The notes beneath the pieces were generated by a model that worked only from the letters and a program-made list of their open reading frames with translations, made no database searches and was not told the origin of the DNA. From assembly GCA_012845835.1 (NCBI GenBank), contig JABAKD010000030.1, positions 12,751,580-12,815,579 of the forward strand: a DNA stretch of 64,000 nucleotides, in the 5' to 3' direction. The position numbers and the translations under genes were made by a program. Of this stretch, positions 1 through 14,500 are shown piece by piece (the stretch's first letter is position 1; the number at the start of each line of letters is the position of its first letter). This stretch comes from Undaria pinnatifida (taxonomy: Eukaryota > Sar > Phaeophyceae > Laminariales > Alariaceae).

Positions 1-79
1 TGAGCCACCTGGTATCTACAGTACCCGATACCTGGTATATACCTGGTATATCGTACTCCGGAGTATTAGGTATGCCGGA

Positions 80-395
80 GTCTCCATAGCGTAGTAGGTA
101 GATGTCGTCCCTTCCAAAGCTAAAGGTCGTGGGTTCGAGTCTCACCGAGTGCTTGGTGCTCGTAGGGACTTGTTCTTGCGAAGATTTGACGAGCAGAAAG
201 CGCGAGAGAGTGAGTCAGCAAAATCCGATGAAAATCGACTATTATTAATAATGTCATTAAAAGCGGAAAAGTGGGAACGCCGAACCCTGTGGGCAATAAA
301 AATGACGGCAAGTACCGGGGAGGAGAAGGGAAGACACCTGTGACCACAGCTTGCCCAGAACGTCGCTGAGGGTACATGTTCCGTATTGAGCTGGA
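80..395 (+). mobile_element. tRNA-derived SINE (family SINE-A), near full-length copy
   Basis: The head carries an RNA polymerase III split promoter. The A box TAGCGTAGTAGG at 87-98 matches TRGYNNARNNGG exactly, and the B box GGTTCGAGTCT lies at 132-142, a spacing of 45 bases as in a tRNA. The body then runs through a GATAAAAA-like stretch to a 3' part reading CACCTGTGACCACAGCTTG. The same head, body and 3' part recur at 60,735-61,047. The body and 3' part recur at 48,738-48,935 and, on the minus strand, at 63,922-64,000. No acceptor stem can be closed, so this is not a tRNA gene. SINEs of this kind are non-autonomous and are moved by a LINE partner. Confidence 0.75.
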
Positions 396-2129
396 AAGTA
401 AACGTTGTGATTGAAAAATAATATAAAATTATAGTGGCGAAGAGAATCTGCAATCTGATGTAATCTGACGTAGCAACACTAGAGATTAGACGGGACTACC
501 GTTAGTCTATTAGATCAGTTTGTTTTTTCGGTTCGCCTATCAATAGTTTGGCCGCCGTTTTGAGGTTCGACTTTTCCTTGTTGATATACAGCCAGCCCGC
601 GGCAGACTGCTTTGGACTTCCAGTCAGCAGGCGGCCGGCTGCTTTTGACCTCCAGCGAGCACGCCGCAGACTGATTGGAGCGTTATTGGAGCAATTGAAG
701 CATTTCGACTCGTGGTGTGTGCGTGCACCGGTTTCGCGGTGACTCGCTGCCAGGTGCAGGTGCCGAGCGGGAACGAACAGAGAGGCAGTTCCACGATGGC
801 TCGCGGTGCGGTGCTCGTATAGTGCGGTCGTGTAGCTGCACTGCTGCTATCATATGATGTTGTCATATGCTGCTGCTCCCGCTAAATATTTATCTATCTG
901 TTTGTGGGCGCTCCGGAAAAAGTAGTCTTATTTCGACAATGTTTTGCTTATTTATACGTACAAAAATATCATGCCACGGCGGTCTGCTCACTGGTCTGGA
1001 GTAGCACTGCTGTACTGGTATTAACGCGTTGTTAGTAGCTGCGGTACCTGATACCTTGGTACAGAGGTAAATCAAGTATGCGCCGGTATGGACCTGGCAC
1101 ATCGTAGACTGACTCCCGATTTCACTTTTATATGTGTCAGGTGGAGGCATGAATTGCGTCAGCTGTGATGTATGCGTGTACCACCTTGGGTTGTTTGTGT
1201 TTTTCCCTGTGGTATTCCTCAGCTCCAGAGTGACTGGAGCCTGTCCTGTGACCACGGACTTGATTATGCGAGTTAATGTGAGAACAACAACAACAACCCC
1301 AGCAGCAGCAGCAGCCGCAGTACCACGAGTAGTACTTGAGTTTGAGTCCGTGTTTATTGGTGTTTCGTTTTTTGTGCACATAGAAAAGTGAAGAAAACCC
1401 GACGACGTATTATTATATAAGCGAGTTATACAGGAAGAACGTTGCTTCTGCGTTGTGGGACCATGCTACTTGATATTAATATTGGTTTGTCATTACTTTT
1501 TCAGTGTGGCTAACGAGAGCGTAGAGCCTGCTCGTAATAATAGTGGACCAAGCACTTTTGGCTCTTGAAGCATGATATGATACGAAAACTACAACGAACC
1601 ACCATACAATATCACATATCACGCTCTCCGGAACTGCAAGGACCACGATCGTGCTACTGTTCAGGCATATCTATCAACACACCCAAACGAGGCTTACTTT
1701 TCCCGACACGCAATAACGACATAGCATTGTACCAAATCCGATTCTCCGCGTGTTTCTTCTTATGATCTGGTTTTTATCTTGGCGTCTGCTGTTGTTATCT
1801 TCCGAAGTACACGGCCAATTCAGATCGATCTATTATAGAATATGCATCAGCTCTCATCGCCCGAGCCGGGCTGCTCGTGTCATAGACAGTAGACTGATGT
1901 GTGCATGAGATCCAGCATTAACGCCAACACATGTTGAATTTCCTTAGTTCTCGAATTTATTCCAGGAATTTCGAAGATTTTTGTTCGACATTTCTGTTCC
2001 CCCAGCTCCCTCCTCCAATTGTCTTCCTTTCGCAGTTCCCCCGCTCCTTGCTACTGTCGCCGCCTCCGCCGCTGAAGCGCGCAGCTGATGCTGCTTCTGC
2101 CTTACTCGGCACCCGATTTTTTCAACCAG
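396..2129. other. No gene recognised; short trinucleotide runs
   Basis: I see no convincing exon here. The stretch holds a short CAA/GCA run near 1,286-1,318 and scattered degenerate repeats. A pyrimidine-rich tract lies just before the first PH-gene exon. Small open frames occur on both strands, but they lack splice context or recognisable composition. Confidence 0.4.
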
Positions 2130-2520
2130 TGCACCACCAACCGCAACCCCAACCCTTGAACATGACAGGTCGGGGACAGCAGACCTCACCCCTGCCTTAG
2201 CGGCGAAAACGGACAGCAAGCCCGGAAACGAAACGCTCCACACGACGATTGCATCGGTCAAAGACGCTGGGGAAACTAAAAGCTCCATCATGGATTTATT
2301 CGACGCGCATCACCGCCGTGCCCCCCCCGCGGCCCCGACGCCGGGCGACACCCAAACGCCCAGACGCGGGATGATGGCTTCCCACGCGTGGGCATCTACG
2401 TCTAAGGTTACCACGCCGTACTCCACCAGGGGCAAGGGGGGTACCGGTAGTGGGTCTGGTGGGGCGGGGTCGGTGGGGGGTGCGGAGAGATACGGGTACT
2501 TGAGCTTCTCGGAAGTCCAG
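2130..2520 (+). CDS. PH-domain gene, exon 1 of those recognised
   Basis: The frame is open from 2,131 to a strong donor, CAG|GTGAGG, at 2,520/2,521. An acceptor TTTTTTCAACCAG ends at 2,129, and an in-frame TGA at 2,086-2,088 bars further extension. An in-frame ATG at 2,290 is the alternative start. The 53 codons before that ATG (Asp, Lys, Thr, Ser and Glu rich) still look coding, so the acceptor model is slightly preferred. The encoded segment is low-complexity Ser/Gly/Thr and ends in YGYLSFSEVQ. The minus-strand frames over it are shadows. Confidence 0.5.
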
Positions 2521-5500
2521 GTGAGGGGTGCCCCTGGTTCTGTGTTGTCTTCGTGGGTGGATGTCGTGGAGGCGTGAGGCGTGGCGGTAGTGTGTGTGTG
2601 TGTGTGTGTTTTTTTTTTTTCCGGTCTGTTTGTTTGTGGTCTTCTTGAGGTGTGTGGTCTTTATATCTCCACCCATTTTCACCCCAGCACAACCAGTGTC
2701 CGTGCTGATGACTCATAAAGAGACGAGCTCTTGTGGTCACAAACTACGAGACAGAGAGAAACATTGCAAATACAGCAAGGCGGTTTGGCCGTGCAATGCC
2801 AACCGCATTGAGTGTGTTCTTGAGTGTTTTCGTTTTTTTGTTCGGGCTGATTTGGTAAAGCAGTAGGTTAGTTTGTTTGTGTTTTTGTGTTGTTTCGTTT
2901 TGTGTTTTGACTTGTGGTCATAAACACCGAGACAGAGATAAGCATTGCAAATACAGCGGCGGTTTGCGAATACAGCAAGGCGGTTCGGTCGTGCAATGCC
3001 AACCGCATTGAGTGTTCTTAGGTGTTTTCGGTTTTCTGTTCGGGCTGATTTGGTAAAGCAGTAGGTTAGTTTGTTTCGTTTTGTGTTTTGTCTTGTGGCC
3101 ACAAACTACGAGACAGAGAGAAACATTGCAAATACAGCAAGGCGGGTTTTTGGCCGTGCAATGACAACGGCATTGAGTGTGTTCTTGAGTGTTTTCGGTT
3201 TTCTGTTTGGGCTGATCTGGTAAAGCAGTAGGTTAGTTTGTGTTTTTGTGTTGTTTCGTTTTGTGTTTTGTCTCGTCTCGTTTTCTTTTGTTTTTATGTT
3301 ATTAATATGTTTGAATTGGCTTGGTTTGGGTTTTGTTTTTGTGAGCGTGCATGGTAGCATGGGCGGGTGGGGTGGCGTATCGATGTGGTACGTATTATAA
3401 GCAGTAAGAGTAGCAAGAGTAGCAGAGCTCGAAAAACGAAAAAATGTGCGTTTGTTATATTAATGTTGTATTAACGTATTTCAGTTGCCCTTTGCCGTTT
3501 CTGTTCGACAGCAGCTGGTTACGTTTTACCCGTCCGTCGATTATTATGTCGTTATGCGAGGTATTATGTTACGGTGTGCAGTGAATCTGCCTCCGCTTTT
3601 GCCTTGAGATTTCCCCTCCCTCCTGCTGTGTGCAGACTAACACATGAAACAGAAGGCAGTGTTTGTGTTACATCACCTTCCGGCAATTTTGTCGGCGGAC
3701 CGTCGATTGCGTTATTTGCTCCGATGTGGCTTTAGCTAACAAAAAACCACAAGTAATCATGGGCTGATGATTTGTCAACCGTTCCAAGCTGCGACTCCTA
3801 TCAATACATACGAGTATGATGTACCCTGTTGTGCGATGTTTCCGGTATACTGTACTCCTATTGTATGTATGTATGTATGTATGTATGAATATGATGCAAT
3901 TAATACCACAGATGGGGAGTCACCGCGCACGGCGCCGCGTTCTCAAATGGTGACATACAGGTTTTACCAGACCCTTGGATTTTTTTGTAATCAAGTAATG
4001 AACATGCGCGTACGAGCTGGTTCCAGCGATAGCAGTAAGTTTCCATATTTGGCCCATAGAACAATGAATACGCTGAATTAGTCGACACTTTACTCATCCA
4101 ACTGAAAGCATCAACAAGGGGAACGCATGGGTGAAGCTCAGTTTGGCGTGCGAGCCGTGGTTCGCGAGATATGACAATTGTTGATCTTACTTGGGGAGGC
4201 GTTGTTTCATAGGGATGTGTAAGTGATTTTGGATTTAGGCCATCACTCCAGCACTACCAGAATACATCGAGTCATTGGACACTAAACGTGTGATATGATC
4301 GCGTCGACAGAAAAACGACCGTGTGACACTTGGTTTGTTCTGCGAGTCGCGAGGGACGGCCGTATCAAACGCCTTTCAAAGTACTTGAACAATGTGTGGG
4401 GCTCTTTGGAAACCTACAGGGAGCCGTTTACTTTCACGGCAATCATTCTTATTCTTGCACCTTGGTTTTTGAGAGTTGAAAAGCGAAATTTGGCAAGGTT
4501 GTTCTTCATAACAAAACAGACCGAATCCTTCGTGGGCTTCTTTGAAAAATAAAATATATACACGATATATATCCCCCTTATATCCCCCCCCCCCCCTCCC
4601 GCCCCCCTTTTGATCAAAATCAGGCCCCCACGTCCTTAGAAACTCCGCCCTCCCCTCACGGGTTATTCGACTTACAGTATTCACTTGATGAACTGATGCA
4701 TTCCTTCCACAGCTGTCAGATTTCGTCCCCCTCAGAAACGGGTTTTATAGTTTCCGCGCACAGACTGCCTAACATCACCCTGTTGACCCTGGTAGCTACA
4801 CTGTAGTTGCAAGGGGAGTCGCCGACCTATATCCTCAATGAGGACACACAACCCGTAATACGCGCGATCGGAGTATCACACACAGCTTGCAAAGATGAGT
4901 TTCGACAAAATATTCGATCTCACAGCTGGAATGTAATTTAATTTTTATAATATATTATAAAAAATGAAAATACACTCCAGCTGTGAGATCGAAGATTTCG
5001 TCGAAAATCATCTTTACGTTTCGTCAGGGAGCGTCGAAGTCCCAGAAAAAAACAGGAAGATGGGCAAAATGTATCTGGAGAAGGGGGGAAAAAAACTTCA
5101 AAATATCCATCAAGGAGTCGTTTCGCCTAGCTCTCGGCCATGAACACGTCCCCCTCTACGGGCTCCAGCAGATTCCTAGTGTCATGATGCACAACCCTGG
5201 CAAATTTCGTTGTCTCAACTCTCAAAAACCAAGGTGCATAGTCTAAGCTTGAAGCCGAAAAGTTTCGATTGTTGCTGGAACCAGCTCGTAGGTACCAGGT
5301 ATTGATTAGTATCGAAAATGTCAGTTGACGGTCTAGAGTTGACCCGTCAAGGCGTCTTTGGACTTATCATACTAGTGTTAGTGTGTGCAGTTGAGTTCCT
5401 TGGCGGCTGCCCTTGACGGCTGTCAGTCAAGGGGCAATAGTGCCGTCAACACACATCTTTGATGAGTGCATACTGGTACGAAGTACCTGGTATATTTTGA

Positions 5501-8500
5501 AAAGCATAGTAGCGTGTTGGGATCGAAGAACAGCAACGAAAACTCTGCCAGGTGCGATCTTGGGGGTCCAAACTTGTCAACTTTCTACTGATAGAACATA
5601 GAACAGCAGCAGCAGTGGGAGCACAAAGCAGTACAGTTTGAAGCACGTTTATGATTTTCGTATCATAGGCGTGCTGCTTACGTACCGGAGAGGTCCGTTC
5701 GTTGTACAAGGAGCTCGAATGCACCCTCTATGTGCCTCAACAGCCTGGGCTGTTTCCTGTGATCGATGCCATAATCGTCACCTTTTTTTCAACGCTTTTT
5801 CCCCTTGCATCTCTCCTTGCAGGCCCAATGGGTTACATACTGAGCAGACTCCAAAGAGAAGTGGCAGAATCGACCTTTTGTCGTCCGTTTTGTGAGAGAA
5901 CGCAGCAGCACGAGTGGTACCAGTACCAGTAGTTTGTGACCGCAGAGCTCGAATCTCTCTAGAAATGAGAATCGGCACGGACCCTTGATGTGCTTTATGT
6001 CAATGGGTAAAAAAACTGTTTTTATGCGTGGGGCATCTCCTTGCCTTGTAACTCCGGCACGCCCACTTCCTCTCCACTCCGCGCTGCTTGGTATGGCCAA
6101 TGCTGCTGGCATCGCTGTACTCGTCAGGGTATATGCTTGCTCTGCCCAACCCCCTGAAGTCTATACATAGGAGTGCACCGCACACGGGTTCAGCGTTCAG
6201 CTACGTACTGCGAACAGAATCCCTGGTGTAGTTTTGTCAATAGTGTCTTGTTCCCAGAACGTGGCATTTTTCACGAAATACGAATACAAACTGGGTGCGA
6301 GTCGTACAAGTAGTAAATACCTGGTGGTGTATCAATGGTACCATGATGAGTCTAATCGTACGTCTCGGATACCTGTCGAGTTCCAGCAGTGTGTGTTGTC
6401 TTGTGGGACTTGAGAGACCAAATAATAATATTTTGCGACAAGTTCCACGAAAAATACCAACCAAGTACAGAATACCACGAAAAATACTGGGCTATTATAG
6501 CGTCAACCGCAGTTTTAAACGCTTTCTGCTGGGTCAGGGAAGAGTTAGGGAAGATTCTAGGAAAGATTGTTTGAATGCCGGACCCGAGTGCGAGAACTTG
6601 TACGACAAGCAGCAAGGTTCAAACCGCAAATTTCACTTGTTTTATCGCAACAACAATGGTATTGACTATTAATAGTAGTATTTAATAGTAGTATTGACTA
6701 TCAATAGTAGTATTGAATAGTTTTATTGACTGTTGATATTAATAGTAGTAATGACTATTGATAATAGTATTGAATAGTAGTATTGACTATTAGTGGTAGT
6801 AATATTGTGGTCCCCGCAGAAGGCGGTAATATTAATGGTATTAGTAGCAGCAATAGTAATAATAATAGTAACATTCAATAGTAATAGTAATAGGAAGACA
6901 CTCAAAATCCCCCGGTACGATTGTTGCCCGCAATGCGTACGGCAGCAGCAGTGCCCGCCTTATTCGTAGCTGGCCCCTCGAGAAAAACCACCTTAGTCCA
7001 AATCAACACGGCAGTAACCCGCTACCCGCCCTGTTAGCGCCTTACCATATACCATGTACGGCGCGTGCCCCCTTTGCGGCGGTCAAAGGGAAAAGTCTTC
7101 AAGTCTCGTACACAGCACGGCCTTGTTTGCAGAGACCGCTACCGGTGTATGATATGGTACACGGCAGTATACAACTACATACTCCGTATAATATACGTAC
7201 GAGGTATGAATATACTCCGGAGTAATCGTTTGTGCATGATTGCCGAAAGTGTGTGATGTAGATATTAGTACCTGGTATTCATTAGTATTTTACCTGGTAT
7301 AGTACAGCAGTAAGTATACCAGGTGCCAGGTATATTGGTCTAAGTATAGCTGCACTGACAGGTGACGGCCGTCGTGTCGGAGTGTCCGAGTCGCGCGCTC
7401 GGGTGGGTAAACTAACTGTACCCGGTAAGCTGCACGTAATTATTCCAGAGTTTGTCCATCCGGCCTTTCATTTTACTGATATCAAGCTGGTATCATACTT
7501 TCTCTGGGAACATGTGCTGGGCACGGGCGGTACGAACCTTTAGGATCGCGAGCGTTCGAAAAACTTTGTCGGATGATGTGATGGGATGATTCTCCTTGCT
7601 GTGTGGTCTTCATACTGCTGTACCGCGTACTACCTGGTACCTGGTACGTACTGGTATTTCTTCTTCGAATACATGCTCGAATCGTAACCGGCATTCCCGT
7701 TGGTCTGTAATCCACTACTACTACTACTACTACTACTACTGCTGTGTCGGTGGTGAGAAATCTAAACCTCGTCTGATCAGATAGATCATCCCGCTTACAC
7801 ATTTCTATTGGTACTGCCGTACCTGGTACTTGGAATAGTTGTTTTTTCGAGTATACGAAGATTCGGTCGTATTATAAATATACCGTAGCGTGAAGACACT
7901 CGCCGTTGCCAGGAGGAGGAGGACGGGGGGGGAGGGTGCCTGCTATGTGACCCTAGATCCGAGATACGAAACGGCGGAAGCTGGAGGCAGTAGTGCTAAG
8001 GGGATAAGATCATACCTGGTTCGTATATTATAAAAAATGAAAATACACTCCAGCTATTAGATTAAATGAAAGCAAAATAAAAAAAGTACAAGCGAGTATT
8101 GTACCAGATATGTATCATAAATATATATATATAAAATCATTTGAACGGCGTCAGCTGTGAGTTCGACATATTTGGGGTCGATACCCATCTTTGCAAGCTG
8201 CGTTATACACCGGTCTTTTGTACGTGTACTTGTAGGCGACGCGTGTTATGTCCGTGTGATGTCCGAGTCGCATGCTCGGGTGGGGTAAAGTGTACAGTGT
8301 AAACTGCACGTTTTTATTGCAGAGTTTGTCGATTCGACTAAGCAAAGTACTGGTGCATGTGTTGGGCAAGGGCGGTACATGCGTTTAGGATCGAGACCGT
8401 TCAAAAAATGTTTGGGATTCTCTGATCAGATTATCTTTCTTGTTTTTCTAGTATTAATAATAGTACTGCCGTTCCGTGTTATATTATGTAGCCGTACCAG

Positions 8501-11500
8501 GTACCTGGTACTCGTACTGGTGTTTTTCTTTGGAATACCTCGTACATGGCTCGCATCGCATCGTATCGTGTTGTTGTCGGGTGCTTGTCACGAACTTGTC
8601 ACGAACTTGACCAAAAGACCCACCTCCTCGATCTTTATTTTGTTTGGTCGTTGCGATGAGGGTACAAGGAGGTCAGACAGTTAAGACATTAGATTGCAGT
8701 ACTGCATGTCATGATGTTGAATGTGTCATGTTGTGTCATGTTCGCAGTTGTTCGCAGCTGTTCGCAGTCGTACTCGCAGTATCATCATCCCTGGAACTAT
8801 ATACCAGGTACTTTTTTACTATTAATAGGTATGTAGTCTAGACTATGCATCGGAGTTTTTCTTGTTCCGTTCGAGACTTCCAACTCGTGGTCGCTCACTC
8901 TGTTCTGTGACAAGACGCTTCGAGGAGGGCGCTGACTATTCAAACTAATACCTGGTACTGTTTACCTGCTGCTATGCACAGCGGTAGTACTTCCACGTAC
9001 TGCTGCTCCAGCTCCAGGCTCTTGGTCGTACTTTGCTCGTACTACTATACGAACTGTTTTGATGCGTCGAGTGAGAAATACCTTGTCGTACTGACTGTGC
9101 TTTTTCACACTGCTTTTGATCAATTTTGATGCATCGAACGAGAATCAGGGTTGTGCAGGGTAGTATCATAGTGCTGTACGGTAGGCGTTTCACGCCGAAC
9201 CGGACGTTATTGTCCCGCAGCATTATTGGTCCTATTTTCTACACGTGCACGAATAAAAGGGGAGACCGCCGTTTAACCCCTTCGGAGCCCCCGAACCCCT
9301 CCCTATACTAAATCCAAGTAATTTTGTCCCCAAAAACGGGTTTCCAGTTGTAAAGGGGTTGACTGTAATTAACTGCTATTTGATAGCATGCCAGTATGAA
9401 GGCGGCACTAACTACCAGGTTTAAAAAAGTCCAGTACTCATAGCATACAACCCCAGGTTTATTTCACCTTTGCACTCTCGAGCTGCAAAATAAATTGTCC
9501 CACAATCATTTGAAGTGGTTTTATGCGCAAAATAAAAATGTGGATGCAGTCGGAAATGGTTTGTATTATCAGTATTGTATCAGTATTGTATTGAGAGGCA
9601 ATCAGGCAATCAGGCAATTAAACACACTGCGGGTGGTGTATCATGCGTATCATGCATATCATGCATGCCATCTGACTTACGCCACTGACCACTGCATTGG
9701 CCGTCGCCCTCTTTCCGGCCAGACCTCGAGACTTACCCTTGCTTCGACCATCCGCCGCCGCCGCCCCCACCGCCACCACCGCCACCACCACGATCAACAT
9801 CTTGCTATCATACAGCATATCTGTAGTTTACAACGTACATATCATAGCATAGCCGTTAGGATCCCGTGTCTTTTGTCTTGTCATCCATGGGACCACCTTG
9901 CGGATCTTTTGTATCTTGGAACCGCTCTTTTTTTTTGGCGTTTGTTTTTGTTTTTGTCTCCGCCCCACCCCCTATCGGCGGGCGGCGGGGCGAGTTTTTT
10001 GTTTATCCTCGTCACTCTTCGCAGCCTACACGACAAGCGCACTGCACCTGTTCAGTGTTTTGTGACCTTTCCGCACACGAGCCTCGCAAGGGGGTGGGTA
10101 GGGTACGCGTGCGGCTTATCTTGAAAGTAGTCGAGACGTGCATGAAGTCGGTGATCCCCTTTCTGCCCGAAGCCCGCGTTCGCTTCGCGTTAGGGGTCGG
10201 TTTTTGATAATTTTTCATCCGCCGTCTCTGCAGCATGGAGCTCGTATGTGCATTCTTTCTTGGCTAATCTTGTTCCGGCCCCTCGCATGTGTATCAACAC
10301 GAACGGCTCTCGTGAGTTATATACCGGGCCCTATATACCGGTAGCCCTTTTAGCACAGCACTACCGTTATGGGACGCAACTCTTGGCATTTGACTATGGT
10401 TGCTGTGGGGAGCTGGAAAGCGGCTGACTCCTTTAGAGCTCCACCCACTTTCCGAGGGTCGATTTCATTGGAGTGAGTGTGAAGGGTGGCGTTGTTAAGT
10501 GGTGAAAATGGAGGTTGGGAAAATGTTGAACGTTAGCTCATGCCTTTTGAACATTTGTGACAAGTTGTGTCGAGACCTCCACCCGTTCACCCGGCCCTCC
10601 CAGTTGTCGATATGCTGTGCTGTGAACCCGTTTGGGACTCCTAGGCGGCCACCCAAACCGCGACGAGTGCGATGGCAGGAAGCGATTATTTATTGAAAGT
10701 AAATGGGAAGTTAATGGTGTGCAGCGGTACAAGTATCAATCAGCATGCTGCGAGCGTGTGGACATACAGCTCAGACCCTTGCTCTTATGGGTCGGGCTTC
10801 CCCTCTATATCCCGTCAGGTTGGGCTGAAGTTTGTGGCCGATGCTGCTGTGCTGTGATTTTGGATGCTGCCGGTGGTAGTGCAGTATATCTGTCGACTGT
10901 GCATGCAGTGCAGTGTATTGCCTTGGTGCGCAGTGCCGTCCGGGGGGGGTGTCTCAATACTCGATTCCCACGTGACGGTGGCAGGAGTAAGCGGAGACCA
11001 ACATGCAGGCACGGTACGATAGTTTCGATACCAAGAAACTCCATGCATAGCAAAGCAAAGCCGAAACAAGCCAAGCTACGCCAAGCAAAGCGCAACTGCG
11101 TAAGACGGGGGGAACGAAATGCCTATTTCGCTTGCGCGGTAACTTGCGCGGTAACTCTTGTCGTACCGCACGGCGCATCAAGTCCCTCCTGTGCCGTACC
11201 AGTATGAATGAATGACTACCGTGGGTACCGCCCGTGCTGACCAGTGTCCCAGATCCGTGTCCCACCACTTCTTTTCCATCCCGCCGCGTTGGTCGCCGCT
11301 CTCGGAAAGTAAAGTCCAACGCGCTCGTCGTCTTGGAAGGGGGGGGACCGACCGCCTGCTCCTACTCCTCCTCCTCATTGTCCTACTCCTTTTCCTGCCC
11401 ACCCGGGTGCAGCGCACCGTTGTTCCGGCAAATCGGACCATTGGTATCCCAGCCCTTATTTTCCATGCCGCCGTCACGTTGTTGCTCTCGCCAACACAAG

Positions 11501-14500
11501 AGCTTGCCGCATAGTGCATGCCGTCATGGTGCTCTCGCCAGCTCAAGAGCCTGACTCGCCTGCTGACTCGGAAGGCGGAGGACCCATCGGCTGCTCCTCC
11601 TCCTTCTCCTTGCACACCGCACCGCACCGGCGTTTCGACCAATGGTTGGGATCCTAGCGATTATATTGTATGCCGTCATCGTGGTGCTCTCGTCAGCACA
11701 AGGACCTCACGCGCTCAATGGCTCCGCAGAGGGTCATTGTCGAGCCTTGCATACTTTATGTCGGTATTTTTGTTCGTCGGAGGGCACTAGCCATTGAGCT
11801 GTTTGAGTTAGTCCTTCCAACGAACAGAGCGATCGCCTGCTGCTCGTCGTCCTCCTCCTCCTCCTTCGGCCCGGACTCGTCTTGCGGGCGTTTTAATAGA
11901 ACATACCTGGTTCGGGGTATGGCGGTTTTTCAGGTTACGCGGTAGATACTGCTAGTGGGGTGGTGACGGCGGGAAGAGTTGGTTACTGTTTTCCCGTCGG
12001 TGCAGCTGTTCGCATGTAGCAGCGGCGGCAATGCGCGGGGGTATAATGTTTTGGCTTTTTTCGTTATTCCTTATTTTTGCCCAGCGACACCCTGCACACC
12101 CCGTGTCCGTACTGATTTTCCTACCTAGTAATGCTGCTACTACTGCTATTACTATTACTACTACTACTACTATTACTACTACTACTACTACTGCTATTAC
12201 TACTGCTACTAGTACTAGTACTACTACTCGCGTAATACTGTACGTGCATAATCTGTTTATATAGCTCCGAACATTGACAGTCTTTTAGTATACTCAAACA
12301 GTATACTCAAACGTTACCCACTATGATAAACGCCAGATTATCTCCTACTTGGCGATTTAACTATTTCACCGCATCCACAACCGACCCCGCCCCCCGCGCC
12401 CCGGCCTTCTTCCGCGCGCGTCATGCGCACACCCACACCGCGGTTTGTAATGGCAGCATCAGTATTGTATTGATATGGTACTGCCTGTTGCTATTAGGTG
12501 GATGGGATGAAGAAGGATCTTCGATTTCGCGTCTTCTAGGCACTGACAACCGCCCCCTCCCCCCCCCTTCCTCCGCCCTCCCGCACGTACTGCGCACGCG
12601 TCCACACCGCGGTTTGTATCGGCATGGTATTCGCGGTGCTATCAGCTGGACGAAGAGGAGGAGAGCGAAGTTAAGGCTGAGGCAGCCTCGTGCAGCATTT
12701 TCGCGTCTGCGCCCGCTGGGCTCCCGCGGACAAGCAGCGCGCGCTTTAGCCGGGAGATGCTGCAGCGCAGGCTGAAAAAGAGGGCGCGTGCGTGGAGAGT
12801 GTTTTTGGCGGTCATGCAGGTGGGTCAATATTAGGGGGGGCGCGTGCTTGCGAGCAACGGGGTGTATTTGTTGGGGTTTTGTTTAGTTGGCCCTCGTGGC
12901 CTGGCAATAATGCGGTGCCAATTATTTGTTGACCGTATTTGTTCACGTGTTGGTTTGAGGCGAAGAGCTGTACGTGGAAGAGCATACACATATGTTTTCT
13001 TTTTTTCTTTCATGTTTTGGAGGGTTTTGGAATCGTTTTTTTTTTTTTTTTTTTTCAAGGTTTTTGGCCTATTTACTTGGTAGTTTTTTTTTTTTTTCGC
13101 CGATAATGGCGGCAACATTACCGTTTTTGCCTTTGGAGGGTCGCGGGAGAGAGGTTCTACGTGGCGGCCGGCGGTCATGGAGCTTTAGCTTCGTGTTGGT
13201 GTGTAGTAGCCACCTACGGCCCTAGAGTTGAACGAACGGCGTATTATACGGTTTTGAAGGCCACGGAGGCGTTTTTGTCGAGTAAACACACGACAGGCAG
13301 TATAATGGTTTAACCTTTCCGAGACTAAAATTACTCAAAGAGCATTGGCCACACGAAGCATGTACGAAGGAAGCAAGCAAGTAGAGCGGGGCCGCTAGGG
13401 TAGGGGGGCGCTGGTGGTGATGCGTGACCACAACGCAAGGAGTTTCACTACACGAGCGTAGCGTGAACTATCTGCTGCAGCTGCACGCTACTAAACCCTT
13501 TGAGACTTGAGAGGGAAAAATTGACGATTACGCATCAGCCGCTGCTAGTTGGAGATGATGGTAACATGGTGTCCGAACGACAAGAATGCCAAAGCCTTTC
13601 TCGCACGGGAAGGACGCGGCGTGATCCTGCTATTGATAGTACTGCTGCGCGCCCACGCTACTACTAGCAACTGAGTGGTACGAGGGAGTCTCTGCGTGGT
13701 ATGAAATGCCCAATAGTATTAGTAGTAAACGTAGTACTCCGCCACGGGGAAACGTTACTGCTACAGTATTAATATACCACCATTGCTACGACTCCAGCAG
13801 CTTACTGCTATTTGTTATCATAACTCACGTGCTGTGGACATCCCACAGTCCCCAGTGCGCAGGTCGTACGCAACCTGGCCAAACAGAAATTAGCCTGTGG
13901 GGTTGGGGTTTCCACGCCGTGCGGGGCGTTATCGACCCGAAGGATCACCGTTTTCGTTCTCGGGTTGTTGGAGTTGTACATGTCTGGAACTATTGCGGGG
14001 GTAGGACCCTATTCCCGCCGGGGGCATCGGGACCTCGGTTTTGCCCCGGGGGGCAACGTCCGCCGCTCGTCTGGCTTCACTAACCCCAACCTATCAGCAA
14101 TCAGCAATCAGCCTGTATGGTTGGGGTTTCCACACCGTGCGGGCGGGTATCAAACCGGTGGATCAGCGCTTTCATCCCAGGGGTGTTGGGTTTGTAGATA
14201 TATGGAAGGACTTTTGATCCGGGGAGGGGGAATCATCCTTCGCGGGTGCGGCGGGACATCAACGTTGTCCCGAGGGGCAACTCTCGCCGCGCGCTGGCTC
14301 CATGAGCCCGATCAGCGATCAGCGATTAGCAATCAGCCAATGGGGGTGGGGTTTCCAATCGTACGGGGCGACATCGACCCGGGGGATCGTCCTACAACGT
14401 CCCCTGGGTATTGCAGTTGTAGATGTATTGAAAAAAATCTGATCTGGGGATGAGACTTGGGACGCTCGATCAGCAATCAGCCGATGGGGGGTAAGGTTTG

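Noticed and set aside
80-150. A tRNA gene at the left edge
   Set aside because: The A and B boxes are good, but the acceptor and anticodon stems do not close and the sequence continues into a body repeated elsewhere, so it is a SINE head.
9495-10124. 209-codon plus-strand frame
   Set aside because: His/Leu/Arg-rich mixed composition, no recognisable domain, and no reason to expect an intronless gene of this kind among such spliced genes.
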